Shown here one piece after another: positions 50,818 to 60,114 of a stretch of DNA of 64,000 nt. The position numbers and the translations under genes were made by a program. This DNA comes from SIG440 sp045646865 (lineage in GTDB: Bacteria > Bacillota > Clostridia > Monoglobales > Monoglobaceae), in contig JAZRLM010000015.1 in the NCBI GenBank assembly GCA_045646865.1, positions 1-64,000 on the forward strand, read 5' to 3'. The notes below the pieces were generated by a model. The model made no database searches. It saw only the letters and a program-made list of their open reading frames with translations, and was not told the DNA's origin. The stretch's first letter is position 1. Each line of letters starts with the position of its first letter.

Positions 50818-52017
50818 CTATTTAAGAAGTTCAAGAGTTTCTTTAGCAATCATAAGCTCTTCGTTTGTAGGAACAACAAGAACCTTAACCTTGGAATCTG
50901 CTGCAGAGATATCCATCTGTGCACCACGGATTGCTTTTTCGTTCTTTTCAGCATCAACTTTGATACCGAATACTTCAAGATTTTTTGTGATAGCATCACG
51001 CATAATAGGTGTATTTTCACCGATACCTGCTGTAAAGATGATTGCATCAACACCGCCCATCTTAACCATATATGAACCGATGAACTTTCTTACGCTTTCA
51101 ACAAACATCTCAAGTGCAAGAGATGCTCTTTCGTTGCCTTCTGACTGAGCTGCCTCAAGATCACGGAAGTCAGAACTTACGCCCGAAATACCCTGAACAC
51201 CTGACTGCTTGTTAAGGAGTGAGTCAACCTCGGCAATTGTCATACCTTCTGCTTCTGCAATGAACTTAACGATAGCGGGGTCAATGTCGCCGCAACGTGT
51301 ACCCATAACAACACCTGCAAGAGGAGTGAAGCCCATTGATGTATCAACCGACTTGCCGCCGTCAACAGCAGTAATACTTGAGCCGTTACCCATATGACAG
51401 GTAATCATTTTGAGCTCTTCAGGCTTCTTGCCAAGCATCTTTGCAGCTTCCTGTGATACATATTTGTGTGATGTACCGTGGAAACCGTATCTTCTGATTT
51501 TGTGCTTTTCATAGAGTTCATAAGGTACAGCATACATATATGCTTCCTTTGTCATTGTCTGGTGGAATGCTGTATCAAATACACCAATCTGGGGGACACC
51601 GGGCATTGCTGCTTCACAAGCTGCGATACCGATAAGGTTTGCAGGGTTATGGAGGGGTGCAAGAGGAACACAAGCCTCAAGAGCCTTTTTAACCTCGTCA
51701 TTGATAATAACAGAACCACTGAAGGTTTCGCCGCCGTGAACAACACGATGACCAACAGCCGCAATTTCGCTCATATCAGAAATTACGCCGTAGTTTGCAT
51801 CGGTAAGAGCGTCAAGCACCATCTTGATTGCATCTGAATGGTCCTTCATATTCTTTTCAATAACATTCTTTTCGCCGCCTGCCGGAGTGTGGTTGAGCTT
51901 TGAACCCTCGATACCGATTCTTTCACAAAGACCCTTTGCCATAACCTGCTCGGTTTCCATATTGATAAGCTGATACTTAAGTGATGAACTACCTGCGTTT
52001 ATAACCAAAATTTTCAT
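50818..52017 (-). CDS. ackA: Acetate kinase
   Basis: Converts acetyl phosphate and ADP to acetate and ATP, the main fermentative ATP step. It is 399 aa from the ATG at 52017 (MKILVINAGSSSLKYQL). The upstream in-frame ATG at 52029 belongs to the structured leader. Motifs: NAGSSSLKY, VGHRVVHGG, GFHGTSHKYV and FTAGIGENTP. It follows pta on the same strand, with the leader family element between. Confidence 0.97.
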   Translation of the reverse strand: MKILVINAGSSSLKYQLINMETEQVMAKGLCERIGIEGSKLNHTPAGGEKNVIEKNMKDHSDAIKMVLDALTDANYGVISDMSEIAAVGHRVVHGGETFSGSVIINDEVKKALEACVPLAPLHNPANLIGIAACEAAMPGVPQIGVFDTAFHQTMTKEAYMYAVPYELYEKHKIRRYGFHGTSHKYVSQEAAKMLGKKPEELKMITCHMGNGSSITAVDGGKSVDTSMGFTPLAGVVMGTRCGDIDPAIVKFIAEAEGMTIAEVDSLLNKQSGVQGISGVSSDFRDLEAAQSEGNERASLALEMFVESVRKFIGSYMVKMGGVDAIIFTAGIGENTPIMRDAITKNLEVFGIKVDAEKNEKAIRGAQMDISAADSKVKVLVVPTNEELMIAKETLELLK

Positions 52018-52200
52018 ATTAATCTCCATAGCCTTTCCGCCCACAAACAATTATTTTGAAATCTCCTGTCTCTTATCCGTGGGCGGGATAAGGCGTATAA
52101 TGGAGATTACGCACATCATCGTTTCGCACTTTGTGGGAAAATTTCGACGGTGCAATTTAAATATAAGGGTTAACGTGATTCTTCACGTTAATACTTCCTT
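52018..52200 (-). promoter_or_regulatory. Structured 5' leader of ackA (copy 3 of the three-member family)
   Basis: Minus-strand order: hairpin TTAACGTGA/TCACGTTAA (plus 52170-52191). Next, GCAC-CGTCG with CGATG-AT-GTGC (52145-52153 with 52111-52121). Then a long hairpin in which TAATCTCCA (52101-52109) pairs with TGGAGATTA (52020-52028), GCCTT (52090-52094) with AAGGC (52031-52035), and CCGCCCAC (52079-52086) with GTGGGCGG (52037-52044). The ackA ribosome site GGAG is in this stem. Compared with the pheA copy, T-A pairs become C-G in two stems. Confidence 0.75.
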
Positions 52201-52209
52201 TCAAATTTA

Positions 52210-53208
52210 TTAATTCTTCTGTGCCTGAACACAAGTGATTGCAACAACACCAACAATATCGTCAGCACTACAACCGCGTGACAGGTCATTGATAGGCATT
52301 GCAATACCCTGAGTTACAGGACCGTAAGCTTCTGCCTTTGCAAGACGCTGTGCAAGCTTGTAGCCAATGTTACCTGCATCAAGGTCAGGGAATACAAGAA
52401 CATTTGCATGACCTGCAACAGAGCTTCCTGGTGCCTTCGATTCGCCAATCTCTGGAACAATAGCGGCGTCAAGCTGAAGCTCGCCGTCAACCTTAAGACT
52501 GGGGTTTTCTTCCTTACAGATTCTTGTTGCTTCAACAACCTTGGTAACGTCGTCGTGCTTAGCACTACCCATTGATGAGTGTGAAAGCATTGCAACGATA
52601 GCTTCCTCCTGAACAAGAAGCTCAAAAGATTCAGCCGAGCAAGCAGCGATTGCTGCAAGTTCTTCGGGATTGGGGTTCTGTACAAGTCCGCTGTCGCCGA
52701 AGATGAACGTTCCGTTTGCACCGTATTCGCAATCGGGAACAACTATAACAAAGAAAGCAGAAACAAGTTTTGTACCGGGCTTGGTCTTGATAATTTGAAG
52801 ACTGGGTCTCAAAGTGTTTGCAGTTGAGTGGCAAGCACCTGAAACAACGCCGTCAGCATCGCCTGCTTTAACCATCAAGCACGCATAATACATATAATCA
52901 CCAAGAGCAGTTGCCTTTGCTTCTTCGTATGTAAGACCCTTAGACTTTCTCAATTCAACAAAAAGGTTAAGGTATTCTTCTGTCTTTTCATATGTGAAGG
53001 GGTTGATAATTGTAGCACCTGTAATATCATAACCCTTGCTGTATTTTTCAACCTCTTCGGGAGTGCCCACAATAATAATGTTGGCAAAATCCTCCTTAAG
53101 AATTTTTTCTGCCGCTTCATAAATTCTGGCATCCATTGATTCAGGAAGAACAATTGTCTTTTTATCGGTTTTTGCTCTTTCCTTTATTGTGTCCAAAAAT
53201 TTACTCAT
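52210..53208 (-). CDS. pta: Phosphate acetyltransferase
   Basis: Converts acetyl-CoA and phosphate to acetyl phosphate, feeding acetate kinase. It is 332 aa, the short clostridial form without the N-terminal DRTGG part. Motifs: IVLPESMDARIYEAAEK, GDADGVVSGACHSTANTLRP, KTKPGTKLVSAFF and APGSSVAGHANVLVFPDLD. Ribosome site GGAGG. Confidence 0.96.
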   Translation of the reverse strand: MSKFLDTIKERAKTDKKTIVLPESMDARIYEAAEKILKEDFANIIIVGTPEEVEKYSKGYDITGATIINPFTYEKTEEYLNLFVELRKSKGLTYEEAKATALGDYMYYACLMVKAGDADGVVSGACHSTANTLRPSLQIIKTKPGTKLVSAFFVIVVPDCEYGANGTFIFGDSGLVQNPNPEELAAIAACSAESFELLVQEEAIVAMLSHSSMGSAKHDDVTKVVEATRICKEENPSLKVDGELQLDAAIVPEIGESKAPGSSVAGHANVLVFPDLDAGNIGYKLAQRLAKAEAYGPVTQGIAMPINDLSRGCSADDIVGVVAITCVQAQKN

Positions 53209-53250
53209 ATTCCGCCTCCGTATATATAAAATTAAAATTTTCCACCTAAT

Positions 53251-53279
53251 AGTATACTACAATTTCCCAATATATGCAA
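53251..53279 (-). promoter_or_regulatory. Promoter of pta(-ackA)
   Basis: Minus strand TTGCAT, 17-bp spacer, TATACT. Confidence 0.75.
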
Positions 53280-53368
53280 GGAAAAAACTAAATTTTTTAT
53301 TTTTTTGATGAAAATACTTTATTTTAGACTAAATATAAGTTATACTAAACTGGAGGAGTGAAAATTTT

Positions 53369-54514
53369 ATGACAACCGCCGCTATAATCTGCGAATATAA
53401 TCCCCTTCACAAAGGGCATGAGTATCAGATTGCACGCACAAAAGAACTGTGCGGAGCTGATTTTATAGTTGCCATCATGAGCGGTAACTATGTTCAGCGG
53501 GGTGATGTAGCAATATTCTCAAAAGAACTGCGTGCCAGGGCAGCAATTGCCACAGGCGCAGATTTAGTTATTGAGCTACCCACAATTTTCGCTATGCAAT
53601 CGGCAGAGTTTTTTGCCCAAGGCGGTGTTTCAATCGCCGATTCTTTGGGTATTGTTGATTTTCTTTCCTTCGGGACAGAATGTGATGATACTCAAAAAAT
53701 CAAGGAAATTGCAGACCTTTTATGTAATGAAACTCCCGAATTTACCGATATATTAAAAAAACAACTTAATACAGGGGTTAAATACCCTGTTGCAAGGGCC
53801 GCAGCCATATCGCAAATTCTTGGCAATGATGCATCCGAATTGATCAATTCTCCCAATAATATTCTGGGTATTGAATATTGCAAGGCGCTTTGCAGACTTG
53901 ACAGCACAATAACTCCCATTGCCATAAAACGCAAGGGTGCCGACCACGATTCTAAAACTGCTAAAGACGGTTTTGCATCGGCTACACATCTGCGGAAACT
54001 GATTATCAATGGCAAAGTCGCTGACGCATTTCCGTTTATCCCCGACAGTTGTCACCAAATTTTCAAGGATGCAGACATCCACACAATCTGTGCAATGGAA
54101 AAATCAATTATTGCGGAGCTTATCAAAATGCCTGTAGAATCTCTTGCGCAAATTAGTGATGTAGTCGAAGGAATGGAAAACCGCATCAAAGCCGCCGCAT
54201 TGACAGCCACAACTGTCAGCGAGCTTGCTGACCTGATAAAAACCAAGCGGTATACCCACAGCCGTATACGCCGCATACTCCTTTCTGCATATCTTGGAAT
54301 AACCAATAACCACCGCAGTATGGAAATTCCATATATAAAAATCCTTGACCACAACAAAAAAGGTCAGGAACTTATCTCTAAAATGAAAAAGACCTCAACC
54401 CTACCCATAGTCAGAAACACATCTCAGGTAAACAAACTGAAAAATCCTGAACTAAAAGCATTTTGGGAAAGGGAACGTACATTTGATACTTTATATAATA
54501 TGTTTATAGTATAA
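53369..54514 (+). CDS. tmcAL: tRNA(Met) cytidine acetate ligase
   Basis: TmcAL (YlbM) makes N4-acetylcytidine at the wobble base of elongator tRNA-Met using acetate and ATP. It is 381 aa. The nucleotidyltransferase HxGH motif is in CEYNPLHKGHEYQI; also AIMSGNYVQRGD and ELPTIFAMQSAEFFA. Divergent from pta-ackA, a common neighbour, and its acetate substrate is their product. Confidence 0.94.
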   Translation: MTTAAIICEYNPLHKGHEYQIARTKELCGADFIVAIMSGNYVQRGDVAIFSKELRARAAIATGADLVIELPTIFAMQSAEFFAQGGVSIADSLGIVDFLSFGTECDDTQKIKEIADLLCNETPEFTDILKKQLNTGVKYPVARAAAISQILGNDASELINSPNNILGIEYCKALCRLDSTITPIAIKRKGADHDSKTAKDGFASATHLRKLIINGKVADAFPFIPDSCHQIFKDADIHTICAMEKSIIAELIKMPVESLAQISDVVEGMENRIKAAALTATTVSELADLIKTKRYTHSRIRRILLSAYLGITNNHRSMEIPYIKILDHNKKGQELISKMKKTSTLPIVRNTSQVNKLKNPELKAFWERERTFDTLYNMFIV

Positions 54515-54550
54515 CAAAAGAACCCAAGCGATTGCTTGGGTTCTTTTGTT
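54513..54550. terminator. Terminator of tmcAL
   Basis: AACAAAAGAACCCAAGC / GCTTGGGTTCTTTTGTT, a 17-bp perfect stem with a 4-nt loop. Confidence 0.9.
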
Positions 54551-54556
54551 AAAAAA

Positions 54557-54584
54557 AATATCCGTTCCATTTGGAACGGATATT
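54557..54584 (-). terminator. Terminator of tuf
   Basis: AATATCCGTTCC / GGAACGGATATT, followed on the minus strand by an eight-T run. Confidence 0.88.
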
Positions 54585-54611
54585 TTAGTATACATAAGGT
54601 ATATACGTTAA

Positions 54612-55814
54612 TTACTCAATGATTTCTGTAACAACGCCTGAACCAACTGTACGTCCACCTTCACGGATAGCGAAACGGAGACCTTCTTCAACAGCGATTG
54701 TTGTTGTAAGTTCAACAGTCATTGTAACGTTATCACCAGGCATACACATTTCTGTACCTTCAGGAAGGTTAACTACACCAGTAACGTCAGTTGTTCTGAA
54801 GTAGAACTGGGGTCTGTAGTTTGTGAAGAAAGGAGTATGACGTCCGCCTTCTTCCTTGGTCAGAACGTAAACTTCACCCTTGAACTTTGTGTGAGGATGA
54901 ATTGTACCGGGCTTTGCAAGAACCTGTCCTCTTTCGATTTCGTTTCTCTGAACACCACGGAGAAGAGCACCAATGTTATCACCAGCTTCAGCCTGATCAA
55001 GAAGCTTTCTGAACATTTCGATACCGGTAACAACAACTTTTCTTGATTCTTCAGCAAGACCAACGATTTCAACTTCGTCAGAAAGGTTAAGAGTACCTCT
55101 TTCAACTCTACCTGTAGCAACTGTACCACGACCTGTGATTGAGAATACGTCTTCAACAGGCATAAGGAAAGGAAGATCTGACTTTCTTTCAGGTGTAGGA
55201 ATGTATGCATCTACTGCATCCATGAGTTCCTTAATGCAAGCATATTCAGGAGCTGAAGGATCTGTTGATGCAGATTCAAGAACTGCAAGACCTGAACCCT
55301 TAACGATCGGGATTTCATCACCGGGGAATTCGTATTCTGAGAGAAGGTCACGGATTTCCATTTCAACGAGTTCGAGAAGTTCGGGATCGTCAACCTGGTC
55401 AACCTTGTTCATGAATACAACAATCTTCGGAACGCCAACCTGACGTGAAAGAAGAATGTGTTCTCTTGTCTGGGGCATAGGACCATCAGCAGAAGAAACA
55501 ACGAGGATAGCACCATCCATCTGAGCAGCACCAGTGATCATGTTCTTAACGTAGTCAGCATGTCCGGGGCAGTCAACGTGTGCATAGTGACGAGTTTCAG
55601 TTTCGTATTCAACGTGAGCTGTAGAGATTGTGATACCTCTTTCTCTTTCCTCAGGAGCCTTATCGATCATATCGTAAGCTTCGTACTGAGCCTTACCGTC
55701 CATAGCAAGCACCTTTGTGATTGCAGCAGTAAGAGTTGTTTTACCATGGTCAACGTGGCCGATTGTACCAATGTTAACATGGGGTTTGGTTCTTTCATAT
55801 TTAGCTTTTGCCAT
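54612..55814 (-). CDS. tuf: Elongation factor Tu
   Basis: Delivers aminoacyl-tRNA to the ribosome. It is 400 aa with G1 GHVDHGKTTL, RGITISTAHVEYE, DCPGHADYVKNM and NKVDQVDD, and domains II-III complete (GGRHTPFFTNYRPQFYFRT). It has its own promoter between fusA and tuf. Two terminators follow. Confidence 0.98.
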   Translation of the reverse strand: MAKAKYERTKPHVNIGTIGHVDHGKTTLTAAITKVLAMDGKAQYEAYDMIDKAPEERERGITISTAHVEYETETRHYAHVDCPGHADYVKNMITGAAQMDGAILVVSSADGPMPQTREHILLSRQVGVPKIVVFMNKVDQVDDPELLELVEMEIRDLLSEYEFPGDEIPIVKGSGLAVLESASTDPSAPEYACIKELMDAVDAYIPTPERKSDLPFLMPVEDVFSITGRGTVATGRVERGTLNLSDEVEIVGLAEESRKVVVTGIEMFRKLLDQAEAGDNIGALLRGVQRNEIERGQVLAKPGTIHPHTKFKGEVYVLTKEEGGRHTPFFTNYRPQFYFRTTDVTGVVNLPEGTEMCMPGDNVTMTVELTTTIAVEEGLRFAIREGGRTVGSGVVTEIIE

Positions 55815-55860
55815 TTTTATTTCCTCCTAACTTGGATATAAGTTAATTAATTTACTAATT

Positions 55861-55889
55861 ATTTTACTACAAAAGTGAATAGTTTTCAA
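55861..55889 (-). promoter_or_regulatory. Promoter of tuf
   Basis: Minus strand TTGAAA, 17-bp spacer, TAAAAT in the fusA-tuf spacer. Confidence 0.75.
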
Positions 55890-55925
55890 TAGGTTTTTCA
55901 AAAAATGTTTGAAAAAAGTGCACAA

Positions 55926-58037
55926 TTATTCACTCTTTGCTCTGTCACTGATAATCTTATCCTGAACAGACTTAGGAACTTCACTGTAATGTGAAGGCTC
56001 CATAGAATACTGACCACGGCCCTGTGTGCCTGAACGGAGAACGGTTGCATAACCGAACATTTCAGAAAGGGGAACATCAGCAGTAACCTGTGTAACACCA
56101 CCACTACGTGATTCCTGACACTTGATCATACCACGTCTTGAGCTAAGGTCACCGATAACAAAACCAAGGTAGTCATCGGGAGTGATAACGTTAACGAGCA
56201 TGATAGGTTCTTTGAGAACGGGGTCTGACTTTCTCATAGCGTCTTTGAATGCCATTGATGCAGCAATCTTAAATGCCATTTCAGAAGAGTCGACTTCGTG
56301 GTAAGAACCGTCATAAAGTGTAGCCTTGAGGTCAACTACGTTGTAACCTGCAAGAACACCGTTCAGCATAGCGCTCTGGATACCTGAGTCAACAGCGGGA
56401 ATGTATTCCTTAGGAATAGCACCGCCGACAACCTTGTTCTCGAAGATATATCCTTCGCCTTCTTCCAGTGGCTCGAACTTAACGAGTACGTGACCGTACT
56501 GACCCTTACCACCAGACTGACGAGCATACTTGTGCTCAACATCAACAGGCTTACGGAATGCTTCGCGGTAAGATACCTGAGGCTGACCAACATTTGCTTC
56601 TACCTTAAATTCACGAAGGAGACGGTCAACAATGATTTCAAGGTGAAGTTCACCCATACCTGCAATGATTGTCTGACCTGTTTCTTCGTCGGTATATGTC
56701 TTAAATGTAGGATCTTCTTCTGCAAGCTTTGCAAGAGCAATGCCCATCTTTTCCTGACCTGCTTTTGTCTTAGGCTCGATAGCAACACGAATAACAGGTT
56801 CAGGGAAGTTCATTGACTCTAAGATAATAGGATGCTTTTCGTCACAAAGAGTTTCACCTGTTGTTGTATTCTGGAGACCAACTGCTGCTGCAATGTCACC
56901 TGAGTATACGATATCAAGGTCTTCTCTGTGGTTTGCGTGCATCTGGAGGATTCTACCCATACGTTCTTTCTTGCCCTTGCAAGAGTTGAGAACGTGTGAA
57001 CCCTTTTCAAGTGTACCTGAATATACACGGAAGAAACAAATCTTACCAACGAACGGGTCTGTTGCAATCTTGAACGCGAGAGCTGCGAAAGGTGCGTCAT
57101 CTGTTGACGGTCTTTCATCAGGTTCATCTGTGTCAGGGTTTACACCCTTGATGCTGGGAACGTCTGTTGGTGCGGGCATATATTCAATAACTGCGTCAAG
57201 AAGCAGCTGAACACCCTTGTTTCTGTATGCTGTTCCGCAAAGAACAGGTACGATTTCGTTGTTGATGGTTGCACGGCGAAGTGCAGCCTTCAGTTCAGCA
57301 ACGGTAATTTCTTCACCGCCGAAGTACTTTTCAAGAAGTTCTTCGTCAGTTTCGCAAATTGCTTCAACCATCTTGTCGTGATATTCCTGAGCTTTGTCCA
57401 TCATATCAGCAGGAATAGCGTCCTTGTGATAGTTGTTACCGAGTTCATCATCATAAATCTCGGCTTCCATATTCATAAGGTCAATGATACCAACGAATGT
57501 GTCTTCAGCACCGATAGGAAGCTGAACCGGAACACCGTTTGCATTGAGTCTTTCATGAATCATATTTACTACGTTGTAGAAATCTGCACCCATGATATCC
57601 ATTTTATTAACGAATATCATACGGGGAACCTTGTATTCGTCAGCCTGACGCCAAACTGTTTCTGACTGGGGTTCAACACCACCCTTAGCACACATAACAG
57701 TAACAGAACCGTCAAGAACTCTCAGCGAACGCTGAACTTCAACTGTAAAGTCAACGTGTCCGGGAGTATCGATAAGGTTGATTCTGTGCTTCTGACCTGC
57801 GTAAGGGCCTTCTTTGGGTTCCCAGAAACAGGTTGTAGCAGCAGAGGTAATTGTAATACCACGCTCCTGCTCCTGAGCCATCCAGTCCATAGTAGCGCCG
57901 CCTTCGTGGGTTTCACCAAGCTTATGGTTGATACCTGTGTAATACAAGATACGTTCTGAAGTAGTAGTCTTTCCGGCATCGATGTGAGCCATGATACCGA
58001 TATTTCTTGTTCTTTCAAGCGAATACGCTCTGGCCAT
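55926..58037 (-). CDS. fusA: Elongation factor G
   Basis: Translocase GTPase. It is 703 aa from the ATG at 58037 (MARAYSLERTRN) after AAAGGAG; the earlier in-frame start has no ribosome site. G1 AHIDAGKTTTSERILYYTG, RGITITSAATT, DTPGHVDFTVE and NKMD are present, with domains II to V. Upstream spacer to rpsG holds a 110-bp palindrome. Confidence 0.98.
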   Translation of the reverse strand: MARAYSLERTRNIGIMAHIDAGKTTTSERILYYTGINHKLGETHEGGATMDWMAQEQERGITITSAATTCFWEPKEGPYAGQKHRINLIDTPGHVDFTVEVQRSLRVLDGSVTVMCAKGGVEPQSETVWRQADEYKVPRMIFVNKMDIMGADFYNVVNMIHERLNANGVPVQLPIGAEDTFVGIIDLMNMEAEIYDDELGNNYHKDAIPADMMDKAQEYHDKMVEAICETDEELLEKYFGGEEITVAELKAALRRATINNEIVPVLCGTAYRNKGVQLLLDAVIEYMPAPTDVPSIKGVNPDTDEPDERPSTDDAPFAALAFKIATDPFVGKICFFRVYSGTLEKGSHVLNSCKGKKERMGRILQMHANHREDLDIVYSGDIAAAVGLQNTTTGETLCDEKHPIILESMNFPEPVIRVAIEPKTKAGQEKMGIALAKLAEEDPTFKTYTDEETGQTIIAGMGELHLEIIVDRLLREFKVEANVGQPQVSYREAFRKPVDVEHKYARQSGGKGQYGHVLVKFEPLEEGEGYIFENKVVGGAIPKEYIPAVDSGIQSAMLNGVLAGYNVVDLKATLYDGSYHEVDSSEMAFKIAASMAFKDAMRKSDPVLKEPIMLVNVITPDDYLGFVIGDLSSRRGMIKCQESRSGGVTQVTADVPLSEMFGYATVLRSGTQGRGQYSMEPSHYSEVPKSVQDKIISDRAKSE

Positions 58038-58112
58038 AGTAACTCCTTTCAACACATTAAATGTGTTAATTTAATCGAAAATTGGCTTTCTTCCGCAATT
58101 GAGTAGTGCACA

Positions 58113-58222
58113 GAAAATTGTCCGAGCTTTGGTGAATGCGAGGCTGAAAAAAGCGGAGCGTATATAATATACGTGAGCATTTTTTCAGGCTGAGCACATT
58201 CGCCGAAGATTAGGCAATTTTC
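58113..58222. repeat. Large imperfect palindrome in the rpsG-fusA spacer
   Basis: The left half begins GAAAATTGTCCGAGC and the right half ends TTAGGCAATTTTC. Near the middle, GAGGCTGAAAAAAGC faces GCATTTTTTCAGGCTGAGC, around the centre GCGTATATAATATACGT. About 110 bp, lying within the str operon transcript. Confidence 0.7.
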
Positions 58223-58231
58223 AAAGCAATA

Positions 58232-58702
58232 CTACCAGCGGAAGTGAGCAAACGCCTTGTTTGCTTCTGCCATTTTGTGTGTGTCTTCTTTCTTTTTGAA
58301 AGCACCGCCTGTGCTGTTTGTTGCATCTATAAGCTCGTTTGCAAGTCTTTCAGCCATTGTTCTTTCGCTTCTCTGTCTTGCATAGAGTGTGATCCATCTG
58401 AGGCCCAGTGTTTCGCGTCTTTCGGCTCTAACTTCGATCGGAACCTGATAGTTAGCACCTCCGACACGTCTTGCTTTAACCTCCAATACAGGCATAACAG
58501 CATTCATTGCATCCTCAAAAACTTCAACAGGATCTTTACCTGTTTTTTCCTTTATGATTTCGAAAGCATCATAAACGATAGCCTGAGCAACACCCTTCTT
58601 GCCGTCGAGCATAATATTGTTGATAAGACGAGTAACAGTCTTGCTGTTGTACATAGGATCCGGCAACACGTCACGACGTGCAATATGTCCTTTTCTTGGC
58701 AC
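58232..58702 (-). CDS. rpsG: 30S ribosomal protein S7
   Basis: A 156-aa primary 16S-binding protein. Family segments PRKGHIARRDVLPDPMYNS, NNIMLDGKKGVAQ, RRVGGANYQVPIEV and RSERTMAERLANELIDA are present. In other bacteria S7 represses its operon. Third gene of the str operon. Confidence 0.98.
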   Translation of the reverse strand: MPRKGHIARRDVLPDPMYNSKTVTRLINNIMLDGKKGVAQAIVYDAFEIIKEKTGKDPVEVFEDAMNAVMPVLEVKARRVGGANYQVPIEVRAERRETLGLRWITLYARQRSERTMAERLANELIDATNSTGGAFKKKEDTHKMAEANKAFAHFRW

Positions 58703-58860
58703 TTATCTTCCCTCCATTCTTTGTGAATAATATCCACAAGGTACTCAATACCCTTAAGGATACTGCTAGTACTGTATACTATATACAACTGAGACTTGCC
58801 TCAATATATATAAAATAGTAATACGCACTATAAAGTAATTTTCATACTAAAAATTTTGTC

Positions 58861-59280
58861 TTACTTTGCATCTTTCGGTCTCTTTGCACCGTACTTAGAT
58901 CTTGACTGGTTACGTTTCTGAACGCCCTGTGTATCAAGTGTACCACGGATAATGTGATAACGTACACCAGGGAGGTCCTTAACTCTACCGCCACGGATAA
59001 GCACTACGCTATGCTCCTGGAGATTGTGACCAATACCGGGAATGTAAGCTGATACTTCGATACCGTTTGTAAGACGAACTCTGGCAACCTTACGGAGCGC
59101 TGAGTTAGGCTTTTTGGGTGTCATTGTTCTAACAGATGTACAAACACCTCTCTTCTGCGGTGAATCCTGATCTGTGTACTTCTTTTTAATGGTGTTGAAA
59201 CCCTTGAGAAGTGCAGGCGCAGTAGATTTCTTTTCCGCAGTCTGTCTGCCTTTCTTAACTAACTGGTTAAATGTTGGCAA
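58861..59280 (-). CDS. rpsL: 30S ribosomal protein S12
   Basis: A 139-aa decoding-centre protein. The region TPKKPNSALRKVARVRL keeps the lysine linked to streptomycin sensitivity, and GGRVKDLPGVRYHI keeps the second one, so no resistance change is seen. Ribosome site GGAGG. Confidence 0.98.
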   Translation of the reverse strand: MPTFNQLVKKGRQTAEKKSTAPALLKGFNTIKKKYTDQDSPQKRGVCTSVRTMTPKKPNSALRKVARVRLTNGIEVSAYIPGIGHNLQEHSVVLIRGGRVKDLPGVRYHIIRGTLDTQGVQKRNQSRSKYGAKRPKDAK

Positions 59281-59341
59281 TTATTTTCACCTCCTGTATA
59301 TAATTTGACGGGGACGACGGGTCCCTGTATAAAAACGCATA

Positions 59342-59590
59342 TTATGCGTCCTTACCTAAAATTGCTGCAACCGCAGTAGGAACCTCAACATGACAAGCCT
59401 TTGCAAGCTCTTTCATATTGTTGACGTATATCACCTCTACGTTTTTTTCACCGCAAAGTCTTTCCAGAGGAAAAACCACATGGCTGTCAGCATCACGGGC
59501 AACGAAAACAAATTCTGCCTTGCCTGATTCGATAGCCTTTTTAGACTGTTTAAGCCCAACCACATGCGGGTTTTGTTTTATTCGTTCCAT
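59342..59590 (-). CDS. ybxF: Ribosomal L7Ae-family protein (YbxF-like)
   Basis: An 82-aa K-turn-binding protein of the L7Ae/L30e family, usually placed between rpoC and rpsL in firmicutes. Segments VVGLKQSKKAIESGKAEFVF and ATAAILGK-like AVAAILGKDA are typical. Here it opens the str operon, because rpoBC are not upstream. Confidence 0.9.
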   Translation of the reverse strand: MERIKQNPHVVGLKQSKKAIESGKAEFVFVARDADSHVVFPLERLCGEKNVEVIYVNNMKELAKACHVEVPTAVAAILGKDA

Positions 59591-59665
59591 TTTATTTCAC
59601 CTTGCACTATTGGCGCGGGGATATGCCGAAATACCGCACTATCCCAATATTACAAAATACACTTG

Positions 59666-59694
59666 ATTGTACCATTTTTCAAGACTCTTGTCAA
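59666..59694 (-). promoter_or_regulatory. Promoter of the str operon
   Basis: Minus strand TTGACA, 17-bp spacer, TACAAT, upstream of ybxF. Confidence 0.85.
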
Positions 59695-59789
59695 GTACTA
59701 CATATATGGTTTTCAAAAGAAATTTTTCACAAATTATTGGATTTTAATACCTTTTATATGTAACAATGATACAAATTGCCCGAAATAAT

Positions 59790-60044
59790 CTATTTCTGTT
59801 CCTTTGCCGCAATCAAAGCCTGAGCCAGCTGGTCGGGGCATGAGGTACCGCGGCCGTTGCAGTCAATGCCTTTTAGCCTTGATATTGCCTCATCAACATC
59901 CATACCTTCAACTAACCTTGCAACGCCCTGGGTATTGCCCATACATCCAAATACAAACTTAACATTTTTTACTGTGTTACCGTCAAGGTCAAATGATATC
60001 TCTCTTGAACAGGTTCCACGGGTTTTATAAGAAAAACTTTTCAT
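59790..60044 (-). CDS. TSCPD domain protein
   Basis: An 84-aa protein ending with the name-giving GRGTSCPDQLAQAL, with a first half YKTRGTCSREISFDLDGN and FGCMGNTQGVARL. It belongs to the small stand-alone TSCPD family (TIGR03905), related to a domain near the C-terminus of class II ribonucleotide reductases. Start at 60044 after AGGAGG. Conserved cysteines suggest metal or redox binding; function not established. Confidence 0.88.
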   Translation of the reverse strand: MKSFSYKTRGTCSREISFDLDGNTVKNVKFVFGCMGNTQGVARLVEGMDVDEAISRLKGIDCNGRGTSCPDQLAQALIAAKEQK

Positions 60045-60072
60045 AAAAATCCTCCTAAATCTAGTTTTGCAC

Positions 60073-60100
60073 AAAAAAAGAACGCCCATCGGCGTTCTTT
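60073..60100 (-). terminator. Terminator of hup
   Basis: AGAACGCC / GGCGTTCT with a 4-nt loop and a run of seven T on the minus strand. Confidence 0.88.
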
Positions 60101-60114
60101 CAAAGAGATAAATC

